64,000 nt of DNA from Neisseria sp. MVDL19-042950. GTDB lineage: Bacteria; Pseudomonadota; Gammaproteobacteria; Burkholderiales; Neisseriaceae. This document shows, piece by piece, positions 53,507-62,739 of the stretch. The stretch's first letter is position 1; each line of letters starts with the position of its first letter. The translations under genes and the position numbers were made by a program. The notes beneath the pieces were generated by a model. The model was not told the origin of the DNA and made no database searches. It saw only the letters and a program-made list of their open reading frames with translations. The stretch lies in the NCBI RefSeq assembly GCF_030504625.1, contig NZ_JAUKWH010000002.1, positions 124,001-188,000 of the forward strand. Reading direction: 5' to 3'.

Positions 53507-54130
53507 ATGTTTACCGGCATCGTACAAGGCATGGGGCGGATTACGGCCGTTCGCAAACCCTCCGCCGATTTCCGCACGCACACTGTCGAGCTGCCCGCAG
53601 AAATGGCGCACAACCTGCAAATCGGCGCATCAATCGCCAACAACGGTTGCTGCCTGACCATTACCAAAATCAACGGCAGGGAAGTGGATTTCGATTTGAT
53701 GGCGGAAACGCTGGCCAAAACCAACCTCGGTTTGCTTGAAGCGGGCAGCTTGGTAAACCTCGAACGCGCCGCCCGTTTCGGCGACGAGATCGGCGGGCAT
53801 CTGATGAGCGGCCATATTATCGCCACCACCGCCATTACCCGCATCGAGCAAAACGAACACAACCGCACGGTTTGGTTTGTTCTGCCTGCCGAATTGAAAC
53901 CTTATATTTTAACGAAAGGCTTTGTCGGCTTGGACGGTTGCAGCCTGACCATCGGCGAGGTGGGCGATACCGAATTCAACGTCCATCTGATTCCCGAAAC
54001 TTTGGAGCGGACTTTGTTCGGCAGCCGCAAAACGGGCGATGTGATCAATATCGAAGTGGATCCGCAAACCCAAGCGGTGGTGGATACCGTGATGCGGGTT
54101 TTGGCGGAGCGCGACGGCAAGGCGGTTTGA
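53507..54130 (+). CDS. ribE: Riboflavin synthase alpha subunit
   Basis: This enzyme dismutates two molecules of 6,7-dimethyl-8-ribityllumazine to riboflavin. The 207-residue protein has two lumazine-binding repeats: [12 protein letters not shown] to about residue 95 ([23 protein letters not shown]) and about 97-200 ([24 protein letters not shown]). AAGGAACA precedes the ATG. No FMN riboswitch fits in the short leader. It is a single gene; other rib genes are elsewhere. Confidence 0.94.
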   Translation: MFTGIVQGMGRITAVRKPSADFRTHTVELPAEMAHNLQIGASIANNGCCLTITKINGREVDFDLMAETLAKTNLGLLEAGSLVNLERAARFGDEIGGHLMSGHIIATTAITRIEQNEHNRTVWFVLPAELKPYILTKGFVGLDGCSLTIGEVGDTEFNVHLIPETLERTLFGSRKTGDVINIEVDPQTQAVVDTVMRVLAERDGKAV

Positions 54131-54222
54131 CGAGGCTTGCCGCTCCGTATTGATCGGCAAACACGGTTAGGAAATTGCATTTGCAACCTTTTTCTGCGCC
54201 ATGCCGTTCAGGAACAAAATTT

Positions 54223-54264
54223 AAGGCCGTCTGAAAACATTATGTTTTGTTTTCAGACGGCCTT
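54223..54264. terminator. Inverted DUS hairpin between ribE and mutL
   Basis: AAGGCCGTCTGAAAAC pairs with GTTTTCAGACGGCCTT around a ten-base loop, between convergent genes. Confidence 0.75.
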
Positions 54265-54279
54265 TTCCGATTGCTTATC

Positions 54280-56229
54280 TTACTGTCCGCGCAAAAACAG
54301 CGCGTCCAATTCTTTCAAAGTGAGCTTCACCCAAGTGGGTCGGCCGTGGTTGCATTGGTTGCTGCGCGGCGTGTTTTCCATGTCGCGCAAGAGGGCGTTC
54401 ATTTCCGGCAGGGTAAGCTGGCGACCGGCGCGCACGGAGCCGTGGCAAGCCATGGTGGAAAGGATTTGGTTTTCACGCGCCTCGATGGTTTGCGAACTGC
54501 CGTTTTGGTCGATTTCGCGCAACATGTCGCGGGCGAGCGAGGCCACGTCGCTTTTGCCGAGCATGGCGGGCACGGCACGCACGGCGATGGTGTTGCCGCC
54601 CATGTCGGAAAGCTCCAAGCCGAATCCGCGCAAGGCTTCGGCGTGGTCGGCAAGGGCGGCGGTTTCTTCGTGGCTGGCGGCGAAGGTTACGGGAATCAGC
54701 AACCGCTGGCTTTGCAGGCTGCCGAGGGTGTCGCGCTGGGTTTTCATTTTTTCGTAGTTTACCCGTTCGGCGGCGGCGTGCATGTCCACCAGCAGCAGGC
54801 TGTCTTCGGCTTGGGCAAGGATATAGATGCCTAAAAGCTGGGCGATGGCAAAGCCCAACGGCGGCAGTTCGGGCGCTTGTGTTTCTTGATGCGGGGCATG
54901 GTTTTCAGACGGCCTCTCCGCTCCGAAACGGGCTTGCTCAAACTGGCTAAGCTCGATGTCTTCGTTCGGTTCGGTTTTGCGGTATAGCTCGGCGTAAGTG
55001 TTTAAGGCGGCACGGCTTTCGCGTAGAGAGAGGGTGCGTTGCTGCGGTGCGCGGGCGGCGGAATAGGGCGCGGGTGCGGATTTGCCGCCGAAGCCGCCGA
55101 AATGTTGTTGCTGCGGCGGCGTAGTCAGGTTGAGGCCGTCTGAAAGGTTTTCCGACGCGCTGGGGTTTTCAGACGGCATCGTTACGCCCAGCATTTCGTG
55201 CAATACGCTGCCGGCGTTGCTCACGCTTTCGGTTTGGTCGGCACGGGTGTCGGCAAGGGCTTTGTTGAGGGTGTGGAACACCAGTTGGTGCACGGCTTGG
55301 CTGTCGCGGAAACGGATTTCGGTTTTGGTGGGGTGCACGTTTACATCCACCGCTTCAGGCGGCAGGTCGAGAAACAGCACGAAAGCGGGCGTGAGGGCGT
55401 TGTGCAACACGTCGCGGTAGGCTTGTTTCACGGCGTGCAGCATCACTTTGTCGCGCACGAAACGGCGGTTGACGAAACAATACTGCTTGTCGGTTTTGCC
55501 TTTGGCAAAGGTGGGCTTGGCGATGAAGCCGTGGAGCCGCATGATGCCTTCGCCGCTGTCGATTTCCAAAGAGGCCGTCTGAAAATCGTCGCCTACGATG
55601 GCGGCGACGCGTTCCCGCAAACTCTGTGCTGGCAGTTTGAAAATACTTTTACCGTCGCGTTTGAGTGAAAAAGCAATGTGCGGATGTGCCAGCGCGAGGC
55701 GTTCGAGCATGGTGGCGCAGTGGGCGTATTCGGTGTTTTCGGATTTTAAAAACTTGCGCCGCGCGGGGGTGTTGAAGAAAAGCTCGGCCACTTCCACGGT
55801 GGTGCCGACGGGGTGCGCCGCCGCACCGCTTTCGCTGAGTTTGCCGTCTTCCGCTTTTACCTGATTGGCGTGTGCGCTGCTTTCGGTGCGGCTGGTAAGC
55901 GTGAGGCGGCTTACCGATGCGATGCTGGCCAAGCCTTCGCCGCGAAAACCCATGCTGGCAACGTGTTCCAAATCGGTGAGCGATTTGATTTTGCTGGTGG
56001 CGTGGCGGTGCAGGGCGAGGGAAATGTCGTCGGCGTGGATGCCGCTGCCGTTGTCGGTAACGCGAATCAGCCTGATGCCGCCGCCGGCAAGCTCGACATC
56101 AACCGCCGTTGCGCCCGCGTCGATGCTGTTTTCTACGATTTCTTTCAAGGCGCTGGCGGGGCGTTCCACCACTTCGCCGGCGGCGATTTGGTTGATAAGA
56201 TGGTCGGGCAGGGCGGCGATGCGGTTCAT
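54280..56229 (-). CDS. mutL: DNA mismatch repair protein MutL
   Basis: MutL links MutS mismatch recognition to strand incision. The 649-residue protein has the GHKL ATPase domain (IAAGEVVERPASALKEIVENSIDAGA, DNGSGI, GFRGEGLASIASV), a linker from about 335 to 450, and a C-terminal dimer domain with the endonuclease motif DMHAAAERVNYE (DQHA-x2-E-x4-E type), so this MutL should nick DNA itself, as expected where MutH is absent. Four DUS lie inside (about 54903, 55135, 55171 and 55571); three are in the linker. AGGAAGCGC precedes the ATG. Confidence 0.97.
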   Translation of the reverse strand: MNRIAALPDHLINQIAAGEVVERPASALKEIVENSIDAGATAVDVELAGGGIRLIRVTDNGSGIHADDISLALHRHATSKIKSLTDLEHVASMGFRGEGLASIASVSRLTLTSRTESSAHANQVKAEDGKLSESGAAAHPVGTTVEVAELFFNTPARRKFLKSENTEYAHCATMLERLALAHPHIAFSLKRDGKSIFKLPAQSLRERVAAIVGDDFQTASLEIDSGEGIMRLHGFIAKPTFAKGKTDKQYCFVNRRFVRDKVMLHAVKQAYRDVLHNALTPAFVLFLDLPPEAVDVNVHPTKTEIRFRDSQAVHQLVFHTLNKALADTRADQTESVSNAGSVLHEMLGVTMPSENPSASENLSDGLNLTTPPQQQHFGGFGGKSAPAPYSAARAPQQRTLSLRESRAALNTYAELYRKTEPNEDIELSQFEQARFGAERPSENHAPHQETQAPELPPLGFAIAQLLGIYILAQAEDSLLLVDMHAAAERVNYEKMKTQRDTLGSLQSQRLLIPVTFAASHEETAALADHAEALRGFGLELSDMGGNTIAVRAVPAMLGKSDVASLARDMLREIDQNGSSQTIEARENQILSTMACHGSVRAGRQLTLPEMNALLRDMENTPRSNQCNHGRPTWVKLTLKELDALFLRGQ

Positions 56230-56265
56230 TGCGCTTCCTTCGGGTTAAACGGTTTCAGACGGCCT

Positions 56266-56271
56266 ATTATA
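56266..56271 (-). promoter_or_regulatory. -10 box of mutL between two DUS
   Basis: On the - strand a perfect TATAAT lies 37 bases before the mutL ATG, between a full DUS (56253-56264) and a degenerate one (56278-56289). The -35 is unclear. Confidence 0.5.
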
Positions 56272-56315
56272 AACGTAAGGCCGTCCGAATGCTTTTCAGA
56301 CGGCCCGTGTGGGAA

Positions 56316-56966
56316 TTATCGAGAGCGTTTGCCTGCGCGTTTGGCGCGGATCACTTCGATCACGCCGGGCAGCACCGAAATCACGATAATCGCGCCCAGC
56401 ACTAAGCCCAGATTGTTTTTCACCACCGGAATATTGGCGAAGAAATAGCCCGCGTAGGAAAACAGCACCACCCACAAAACGGCGCCGATCACGTTGAAGC
56501 GGATAAAGCGGCCGTAGTGCATGTGCGCCATGCCTGCTACGAACGGGGCGAAAGTGCGCACGATGGGCACAAAGCGGGCGATGATGATGGTTTTGCCGCC
56601 GTATTTCTCGTAAAACTTGTGGGTTTTGTCGAGATAGCTGCGTTTGAAGATTTTGGAATCGGGGTTGGCAAACAGCTTGGCACCGAAGTATTTGCCGATC
56701 ATAAAGTTCACCGCGTCGCCGATGATGGCTGAAGCAATCAGCAGCGCCACCATCACATGGATATTCATTTCGCCGATGGCCGCAATGCCGCCGGCGGCGA
56801 ACAGCAGCGAATCGCCCGGCAGAAACGGCGTAACCACCAGCCCCGTTTCGCAGAAAATAATCAGAAACAGAATGGCGTAAATCCACGCGCCGTATTGTGC
56901 GGCCAGCTCGGTAAGGTGCTGGTCGATATGCAGGATAAAGTCGATGATGGTTGAAATAAATTCCAT
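56316..56966 (-). CDS. DedA-family membrane protein
   Basis: This 216-residue inner-membrane protein has the DedA/VTT features: [26 protein letters not shown], a reentrant region, [17 protein letters not shown], and the central [37 protein letters not shown] with conserved basic residues. DedA proteins act in membrane homeostasis; some flip lipid carriers such as undecaprenyl phosphate. The best E. coli relatives by pattern are YqjA and YghB. It lies downstream of mutL's divergent-looking start but on the same strand, with its own DUS-separated leader. Confidence 0.92.
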   Translation of the reverse strand: MEFISTIIDFILHIDQHLTELAAQYGAWIYAILFLIIFCETGLVVTPFLPGDSLLFAAGGIAAIGEMNIHVMVALLIASAIIGDAVNFMIGKYFGAKLFANPDSKIFKRSYLDKTHKFYEKYGGKTIIIARFVPIVRTFAPFVAGMAHMHYGRFIRFNVIGAVLWVVLFSYAGYFFANIPVVKNNLGLVLGAIIVISVLPGVIEVIRAKRAGKRSR

Positions 56967-57098
56967 GTGGGTGCTTTCGGTTGATGAATATAGAGGCCGT
57001 CTGAAAACGGAATCAAACAGCTTTCAGACGGCCCCGCCGTATGTGAAGTTCGTCATTTTAAGTGAAAACTTTAAATTCTGCCAAACCGTTGCCGCGGC

Positions 57099-57128
57099 TT
57101 GCCGCTGTTTGTTGAAACAACGTACAAT
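57099..57128 (+). promoter_or_regulatory. Promoter of hda
   Basis: TTGCCG (57099-57104) and TACAAT (57123-57128) are spaced by 18 bases. Two DUS in tandem (57131-57151) follow in the leader. The apparent TTG start of the open frame at 57099 is thus the -35 box. Confidence 0.5.
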
Positions 57129-57161
57129 GTGCCGTCTGAAAGCCGTCTGAAAACCTTTTCC

Positions 57162-57830
57162 GTGAACCAGCTCATATTCGATTTTGCCGCCCGCGATTAC
57201 CCTTCGTTCGATAAATTTTTGGGCACTTCCAACGCCGAACTCCTGCACGTTTTGCAACAGCAGCACGGGCAGTTTATTTACGTTTGGGGGCAGGAAGGTT
57301 CCGGCAAAAGCCATCTTTTGCAGGCTTGGGTGGCGCAGGCTTTGCAGGCGGGGCACAACGCCGTTTACATCGATGCCGCCCGCATGCCGCTTACCGACCA
57401 AGTGCTTGAAGCCGACTATCTGGCGGTGGATCAAGTCGACAAACTCAACGACGGCGAGCAGGCGGTATTGTTTGAAGCCTTCAACCGCTTCCGCAACAGC
57501 AAACACGGCTTTCTGTTGCTGAGTGCCGACGTGCCGCCGCCGCAACTGGTGATTCGCGAAGACTTGCGCACACGCATGGGCTATTGTTTGGTTTACGATG
57601 TCAAACCTTTGAATGACCAAGAAAAAATCAATGCATTAGTGAGCATGGCGGCGGCGCGACAATTAACCGTAGAACCGGAAATCTTCCAATACCTGCTCAA
57701 CCATTGGCGGCGCGATATGGACAGCCTCATGCAGATGCTCGACACGCTCGACAACTACGCCGTGATGATGGGCAAACGCATCACCCTGCCGCTTTTGCGC
57801 CAACTCTTAAAACAACAGGAAACAGAATGA
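57162..57830 (+). CDS. hda: DnaA-related regulatory protein Hda
   Basis: Hda-type proteins promote ATP hydrolysis by DnaA with the sliding clamp, limiting new initiation. This 222-residue AAA+ protein starts with a GTG (VNQLIFDF), and QLIFDF resembles the N-terminal clamp-binding motif of Hda. Walker A is GQEGSGKSHLL; YLAVDQVDKL is the Walker B region; DLRTRMGYCLVYDVKPL gives the arginine segment. There is no DNA-binding domain IV. No ribosome site is evident, the leader being filled by tandem DUS. Its stop overlaps the next gene (ATGA). Confidence 0.87.
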   Translation: MNQLIFDFAARDYPSFDKFLGTSNAELLHVLQQQHGQFIYVWGQEGSGKSHLLQAWVAQALQAGHNAVYIDAARMPLTDQVLEADYLAVDQVDKLNDGEQAVLFEAFNRFRNSKHGFLLLSADVPPPQLVIREDLRTRMGYCLVYDVKPLNDQEKINALVSMAAARQLTVEPEIFQYLLNHWRRDMDSLMQMLDTLDNYAVMMGKRITLPLLRQLLKQQETE

Positions 57831-58495
57831 AAAACCTCGCCATTTTCGATTTGGACAACACCTTGATCAACACCGATTCCGACCATTCTTGGCCGCAATA
57901 TCTGATGAAAAAAGGCGTGGTCGATGTCGAACACACCCGCGCCCAAAACGACAAGTTTTACCGCGACTACCAAAACGGCTGTTTGGATATCGACGAGTTT
58001 CTCAAATTCCATCTCGAACCTTTAAGCCGCTTCAGCCAAGAAGAATTGGCCGAAATGCACCGCGAATTTACCGCCGAATTTATCGCCCCGCACATCTCGC
58101 CGATGGCTAAAATGCTGGTGCAGAGCCACCGCAACGCAGGCGACGAACTGCTGGTCATCTCTTCCACCAACGAATTTATTATTACCCCGATTTGCCGTCT
58201 GTTCGGTATCGAAAACATTATCGGCACACAGCTCGAAACCGGTTCAGACGGCCGCTATACGGGCAATTACGTCGGCACGCCAAGCCTGAAAGAAGGCAAA
58301 ATCACCCGCCTGAACGAATGGTTGGCAGCACGCGGCGAAACGCTTGAAAGCTATGGCAAAACCTATTTTTACAGCGATTCCAAAAACGATTTGCCGCTGC
58401 TGCGTTTGGTGAGCGACCCCGTAGCCGTCAACCCCGATGAAACCTTGCAGCAGGAAGCCGAAGAAAAAGGCTGGCCCGTGCTGAATTTTCGATAA
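57827..58495 (+). CDS. HAD-IB family phosphatase (SerB-like)
   Basis: This 222-residue HAD phosphatase has motif I FDLDNTLINTDSD (nucleophile Asp8, acid Asp10), motif II VISSTNEF, motif III lysine in LKEGKITRL and motif IV YSDSKNDLPLL. The fold is that of phosphoserine phosphatase-like enzymes; sugar or lipid phosphates are alternative substrates. It begins by a 4-base overlap with hda, so expression is coupled. A DUS lies inside near 58242 and encodes GSDGRY. Confidence 0.88.
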   Translation: MKNLAIFDLDNTLINTDSDHSWPQYLMKKGVVDVEHTRAQNDKFYRDYQNGCLDIDEFLKFHLEPLSRFSQEELAEMHREFTAEFIAPHISPMAKMLVQSHRNAGDELLVISSTNEFIITPICRLFGIENIIGTQLETGSDGRYTGNYVGTPSLKEGKITRLNEWLAARGETLESYGKTYFYSDSKNDLPLLRLVSDPVAVNPDETLQQEAEEKGWPVLNFR

Positions 58496-58506
58496 GGCCG
58501 TCTGAA

Positions 58507-58830
58507 ATGCCCCAATTCAAACCTGTTGTCGTCGTAACCACTGCGCCCAACCGCGAAGAAGCCGAACGCATCGGCGGTCTGCTGCTGGAAAACCGTCTCG
58601 CCGCCTGCGTGCAATACGAAACCATCCGCAGCCAATATGTGTGGGACGGCGAATTGTGCAACGACGAAGAAATCCGCATCGTGATTAAAACCGCCCGCTG
58701 CCACTATAAAGCGGTGGAAAAAACCATCGTGCAAAACCACAGCTACGACTGCCCGCAAATTCTGATGCAGCCGGTGGGCAGAGGCTTTGTGCCGTATCTG
58801 CGCTGGATGCGGGAGCAGTTGGGTTTGTAG
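58507..58830 (+). CDS. cutA: Divalent-cation tolerance protein CutA
   Basis: This 107-residue trimeric cytoplasmic protein matches CutA1: VVVTTAPNREEAERIGGLLLENRLAACVQ, SQYVWDGELCNDEEIRIVIKT, and HSYDCPQILMQPVGRGFVPYLRWM. Its role is disputed (copper tolerance in E. coli). A DUS lies directly before the ATG; the AAGG of the DUS stands where a ribosome site would be. It follows the HAD gene by 11 bases, making an operon hda, HAD gene, cutA. Confidence 0.95.
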   Translation: MPQFKPVVVVTTAPNREEAERIGGLLLENRLAACVQYETIRSQYVWDGELCNDEEIRIVIKTARCHYKAVEKTIVQNHSYDCPQILMQPVGRGFVPYLRWMREQLGL

Positions 58831-58868
58831 CGGTTAAGACGGCGGATAAAGTATTCAAATTTTAAGTT

Positions 58869-58917
58869 AAGAGGCCGTCTGAAAAAGCTGTTTTACGGCT
58901 TTTTCAGACGGCCTCTT
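58869..58917. terminator. Inverted DUS hairpin between cutA and the OPT gene
   Basis: AAGAGGCCGTCTGAAAAAGC pairs with its complement around a nine-base loop; the arms reach 20 bases. Convergent genes on both sides can use it. Confidence 0.8.
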
Positions 58918-58937
58918 GTTTTCCTATTTACCTATCG

Positions 58938-60989
58938 TTAGCGGGCCGAGTTTAAAACACGTTTGATGAAAATCAGCACGCCGGCGGCAAATGCGGCCAA
59001 TCCGAGCAGAGAGGCGGCGGTTTCCCAGTTTTCCAAACCTAGTGCCAACGGTGCGTCGGAACCGCCGCTGGTAACGGATGCGGCAATGATGAAGGCCAAA
59101 ATCACGCCGATCAAGCTCTCGCCGACGATCAAACCGGCGGCAAACAGTGTGCCGGTGCGCTCGGCATGGCGCTGGTGGCGTTCGTTGTTGTCGCTATAAC
59201 GCGAACGGATGGTGTATTTGATGAAGGCGGCAACCAAAGCACCGATAAAGATCGGCATGTTGACAGAAGGCGGCAAATAAATGCCCATGCCCACCGCCAG
59301 CACGGGCAGGCTCAGTTTGTGCGCCGAGCTTTTCTTCAGCACTAAGTCCGCGATAATCAGGATGATACCGATGACAACGCCCGTGAAAATGTATGTCCAT
59401 TGCAGATTGTGCGCAAAGATACCTTGGGCAATGGTGGTCATCAGCGTGGCTTGCGGGGCGGCGAGTGCTTGGGATGCGTCCATATTCGGGCGCGGCAATG
59501 CGCCGGTAAAGCCGTAGGCTTGATAAAGGATTTCCAACACGGGTGCGATAACCAGCGAGCCGACCACACAGCCGATAATCAGCGCAACCTGTTGCCGCCA
59601 CGGTGTCGCTTTAACCAGATAGCCGGTTTTCAAATCTTGGAGGTTGTCGTTGGAAATCGAAGCCACCGAAATCACTGCCGAGCCGCAGAATAAGGTGAGT
59701 GCAAGCATAAACTGGCGGCTGCCTTCGTCGGCAAACAGGCCGGACGAGTCGCCGATCAGCAGCAACACCAATGAAATGGCCAAGATGGAAATAATGCCGA
59801 TACCGGAAATCGGGCTGGATGAAGAGCCGACCAAACCAGCCATGTAACCGCAGGCGGCGGCGACTAAAAAGCCGATAAAAGAAGTGAGCAGCGTACACAC
59901 GATAACCAGCAGCCAAGCTAAGCCGGCGGGAATGGCGGCTGCTTCGATAAAGTGGTAAAAGCTGAACGCCAACACCAACATCATGCCCAAAGTCCATAAA
60001 ATCATGGCTTTGGGCGATAAATCCTGCTCGATGCGTTCGGTGGAGGCGTGCGTGCCGCTACGGAATGCACGGAACGAGAGGCGCATGCCTTCCATCATCG
60101 GTTTGAACAGCGTAATCAGTGTCCAAATGGCGGCGATACCGATGGTGCCCGCGCCGATAAAGCGTACTTTTTCTTTCCAAAGCTGCAAGGCGTAAGCGGC
60201 CATTTCCATGTCGGCGGGCTGCGGAACGGAAGACGAGAAATAAGGCACGGCCACGCCCCACGCGATAAAGATGCCGAACAGGATGGCGATGCCGCCGGTC
60301 AGCCCCACCAGATAGCCCGCACCGAGCAAGGCGAGCGAAAAGCCCATCGGCAATTGGAAAATGGCATTGCCCGATTTGAACCAATAACCGGCGCTGTCGG
60401 CAATTACGCGCAGGCCGTTGCTGAGAAAACTCATCAAGCCGGCCAGCACGCTGCCCGCGGCGATTTCTTTGATGCCGCTGCCGCCGTTTCGGGCGGTTTC
60501 GTCTCCGTCCGCATCGTCTTGCAGTTCGCCGCTGCCTACTTTCAGAATTTCGGCGGCCGCCACGCCCTCAGGATAGGGCAGGTTGCTTTTCACCACCATG
60601 GCGTAGCGCAGCGGAATGGTAAAAATAACCCCCATGATACCGCCCGCCATACACAGCAGGGCGGTTTGCCAAAACGGAAAACCGTTCCAGTAGCCTGCCA
60701 TCAGCAGACCGGGCAAAACGAAAATGATGGTGGAAAGCGTGCCCGCAGCCGAAGCCTGCGTTTGCACCATATTGTTTTCAAGAATGTTGCTGCCTTTGGC
60801 GAATTTCAAAATCGCCATCGAAATAACTGCAGCAGGAATGGAAGAAGCGAAGGTAAGGCCGACTTTCAAGCCGAGATAAACGTTGGAAGCTGTGAATACA
60901 ACGGTAATCAACGCACCTAAAATCATGCCGCGCAATGTCAATTCGCGGTATCCCGAATAGGGATCATGACGGTGTGATTGTTGGGACAT
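58938..60989 (-). CDS. OPT-family oligopeptide transporter
   Basis: This 683-residue inner-membrane protein has about 16 helices and OPT features: YRELTLRGMILGALITVVFTASNVYLGLKVGLTFASSIPAAVISMAIL at the N-terminus, NNMVQTQASAAGTLSTIIFVLPGL, and VGSSSSPISGIGIISI in the middle. Bacterial OPT proteins import oligopeptides or metal-chelate compounds; the substrate is unknown here. AGGAGAATG precedes the ATG at 60989; an in-frame start 57 bases upstream lacks this. Single gene between DUS hairpins. Confidence 0.92.
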   Translation of the reverse strand: MSQQSHRHDPYSGYRELTLRGMILGALITVVFTASNVYLGLKVGLTFASSIPAAVISMAILKFAKGSNILENNMVQTQASAAGTLSTIIFVLPGLLMAGYWNGFPFWQTALLCMAGGIMGVIFTIPLRYAMVVKSNLPYPEGVAAAEILKVGSGELQDDADGDETARNGGSGIKEIAAGSVLAGLMSFLSNGLRVIADSAGYWFKSGNAIFQLPMGFSLALLGAGYLVGLTGGIAILFGIFIAWGVAVPYFSSSVPQPADMEMAAYALQLWKEKVRFIGAGTIGIAAIWTLITLFKPMMEGMRLSFRAFRSGTHASTERIEQDLSPKAMILWTLGMMLVLAFSFYHFIEAAAIPAGLAWLLVIVCTLLTSFIGFLVAAACGYMAGLVGSSSSPISGIGIISILAISLVLLLIGDSSGLFADEGSRQFMLALTLFCGSAVISVASISNDNLQDLKTGYLVKATPWRQQVALIIGCVVGSLVIAPVLEILYQAYGFTGALPRPNMDASQALAAPQATLMTTIAQGIFAHNLQWTYIFTGVVIGIILIIADLVLKKSSAHKLSLPVLAVGMGIYLPPSVNMPIFIGALVAAFIKYTIRSRYSDNNERHQRHAERTGTLFAAGLIVGESLIGVILAFIIAASVTSGGSDAPLALGLENWETAASLLGLAAFAAGVLIFIKRVLNSAR

Positions 60990-61103
60990 AATTTCATTCT
61001 CCTGATTGGAAGGCTTTATATTGTTTCGGAAAACAAAAGCTGTCAAGAAATGTTAGAGTTGTTAACCAACGTAAATATTAATATGTTATGTTTATTCCTA
61101 TTG

Positions 61104-61150
61104 CAAAGGCCGTCTGAAAACCTGTTTGAAGTTTTTCAGACGGCCTTTTG
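61104..61150 (-). terminator. Inverted DUS hairpin after the SPFH gene
   Basis: CAAAGGCCGTCTGAAAA pairs with its complement around a 12-base loop. It lies 31 bases after the stop of the SPFH gene and upstream of the OPT gene, both on the - strand. Confidence 0.7.
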
Positions 61151-61181
61151 CTTCTTTGGCCGGAGCCGATCTTATGCCTTG

Positions 61182-62147
61182 TTATTTAACCGTTTTGTTG
61201 CCTTCGACAATTTTCAGGCCGGCGGAAACCAAGCTGCCGATGTCGGCCACGTTGGCGGGCATAATCAGCGTGTTGTTTTCTTTGGCCAGTTTGCTGAAGG
61301 CTTCTACATATTGCTCGGCCACTTTCAGGTTCACGGCCTCGTTGCCGCCCGGAGTTTGCAGAGCATTGGCAACGGCGCGGATGGCGTCGGCGTTGGCTTC
61401 GGCCACGAGGCGCAGGGCTTCGGCTTCACCTTGGGCGCGGTTGATTTTGGCGATTTTTTGGCCGTTCGATTCGTTGATGGCGGCCTGCATTTCCCCTTCG
61501 GACTGCTGGATTTCGGCTTCGCGCTGGCCGCTGGCAAGGTTGATTTGTTCGATTTTGCGGCCTTCCGATTCGGCGATACGGGCGCGTTTTTCACGTTCGG
61601 CGGTGATTTGCGCCTGCATTGCGCGCAGGATTTCTTGCGGCGGTACCAAGTCTTTGATTTCGTAACGCAATACTTTCACGCCCCACGATACGGCGGCTTC
61701 GTCGAGCGCGGAAACGACGATGCTGTTGATTTCGTCGCGCTCTTCAAAGGTTTTGTCCAATTCCATGCGGCCGATAACCGAACGCAGCGTGGTTTGGGCA
61801 AGCTGGGTAATTGCCATGATGTAGTTGCTCGAACCGTATGAAGCGAGTTTCGGGTCGGTTACTTGGAAATAGATGATGCCGTCGACGGTAAGCTGGGTGT
61901 TGTCGCGGGTGATACACACTTGGCTCGGCACGTCGAGCGGAATTTCTTTTAGCGTGTGCTTGTAGGCGATGCGGTCGATAAACGGAATCAGAATGTTCAG
62001 ACCGGGCGTGAGCACTTTGTAGAAACGGCCCAAACGCTCCACCACATAGGCCTCTTGCTGCGGCACCACGGTAAATGCTTTGAAGCCGAATACGATCACG
62101 GCGATGAGGATTAAAATCGGAAAGCTGAGAAACAGGTTGAGATCCAT
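61182..62147 (-). CDS. SPFH/stomatin-like protein (QmcA type)
   Basis: This 321-residue protein has one N-terminal helix (LFLSFPILILIAVIVFGF), then an SPFH domain (FTVVPQQEAYVVERLGRFYKVLTPGLNILIPFIDRI, RSVIGRMELDKTFEERDEIN) and a long charged coiled coil (EREKRARIAESEGRKIEQIN to about 270). Such proteins form large membrane rings and, with NfeD partners, help regulate membrane proteases. The nfeD gene lies 33 bases upstream on the same strand. AAGGAATC precedes the ATG. Confidence 0.93.
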   Translation of the reverse strand: MDLNLFLSFPILILIAVIVFGFKAFTVVPQQEAYVVERLGRFYKVLTPGLNILIPFIDRIAYKHTLKEIPLDVPSQVCITRDNTQLTVDGIIYFQVTDPKLASYGSSNYIMAITQLAQTTLRSVIGRMELDKTFEERDEINSIVVSALDEAAVSWGVKVLRYEIKDLVPPQEILRAMQAQITAEREKRARIAESEGRKIEQINLASGQREAEIQQSEGEMQAAINESNGQKIAKINRAQGEAEALRLVAEANADAIRAVANALQTPGGNEAVNLKVAEQYVEAFSKLAKENNTLIMPANVADIGSLVSAGLKIVEGNKTVK

Positions 62148-62180
62148 GATGATTCCTTAAATCACAATTAAATCAGAGTA

Positions 62181-62597
62181 TTAATTCAGGTGGATAAGCA
62201 GAAAGTTACCGTTTTTGCCGGTAATCACGGCGGTTTGAGGGGCGGACGTGCCGGCTGTGTTTTCCGCCTGCGCCTGCCAAAGCGTGCCGCGGTAGTGCAC
62301 TTCATACAGGTTGCCGTGCAGATGGCGCAGAATCTGCACCGTTTGCCCGATGTCCAAATCGTTGCGGGCGGATTCTTCCACGGGCGGGCGGCGGTGTTTT
62401 TTAATCCAGCCGTGTGCCCACCAAACGCCCACGGCGGCCAGCACGGCGGCGGTGATGATGCTGGCGGCGAGGCTGTCGAACAGCCAAGCGGTCAAGCCCG
62501 CACCGAACAGGGCGGCGCTGACCACCAACAGATAAATCGTGCCGACAAACAGTTCGACAATCAGCACCAATACGGCGGCGATAAACCAAGCAATCAT
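62181..62597 (-). CDS. NfeD-family membrane protein
   Basis: This 138-residue protein has three helices (MIAWFIAAVLVLIVELFVGTIYLLVV, LFGAGLTAWLFD, AASIITAAVLAAVGVWW) and a C-terminal OB-fold domain (LDIGQTVQILRHLHGNLYEVHYRGTLWQAQAE), as in short NfeD1b proteins without a protease domain. It acts with the neighbouring SPFH protein in the membrane. AAGGGGG precedes the ATG at 62597; the frame upstream runs through a DUS and is ignored. Confidence 0.92.
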   Translation of the reverse strand: MIAWFIAAVLVLIVELFVGTIYLLVVSAALFGAGLTAWLFDSLAASIITAAVLAAVGVWWAHGWIKKHRRPPVEESARNDLDIGQTVQILRHLHGNLYEVHYRGTLWQAQAENTAGTSAPQTAVITGKNGNFLLIHLN

Positions 62598-62678
62598 AGG
62601 TTGCCCCCTTCGTTGTTTCAATCGAATCAATGATAAAGATTCTCGGCGAAAATTCAATGTTTTCGGCGGGAACGGTAG

Positions 62679-62725
62679 AAAGGCCGTCTGAAACGGTTTG
62701 CGCAAAGAGTTTTCAGACGGCCTTT
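62679..62725 (-). terminator. Inverted DUS hairpin after rlmB
   Basis: AAAGGCCGTCTGAAA and its complement around a 17-base centre, 15 bases after the rlmB stop and upstream of nfeD. Confidence 0.65.
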
Positions 62726-62739
62726 TAAACGGAAACGGT

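Noticed and set aside
59611-59997. Open frames inside the OPT transporter gene on both strands
   Set aside because: Overlap a complete 683-residue transporter with full family signatures.
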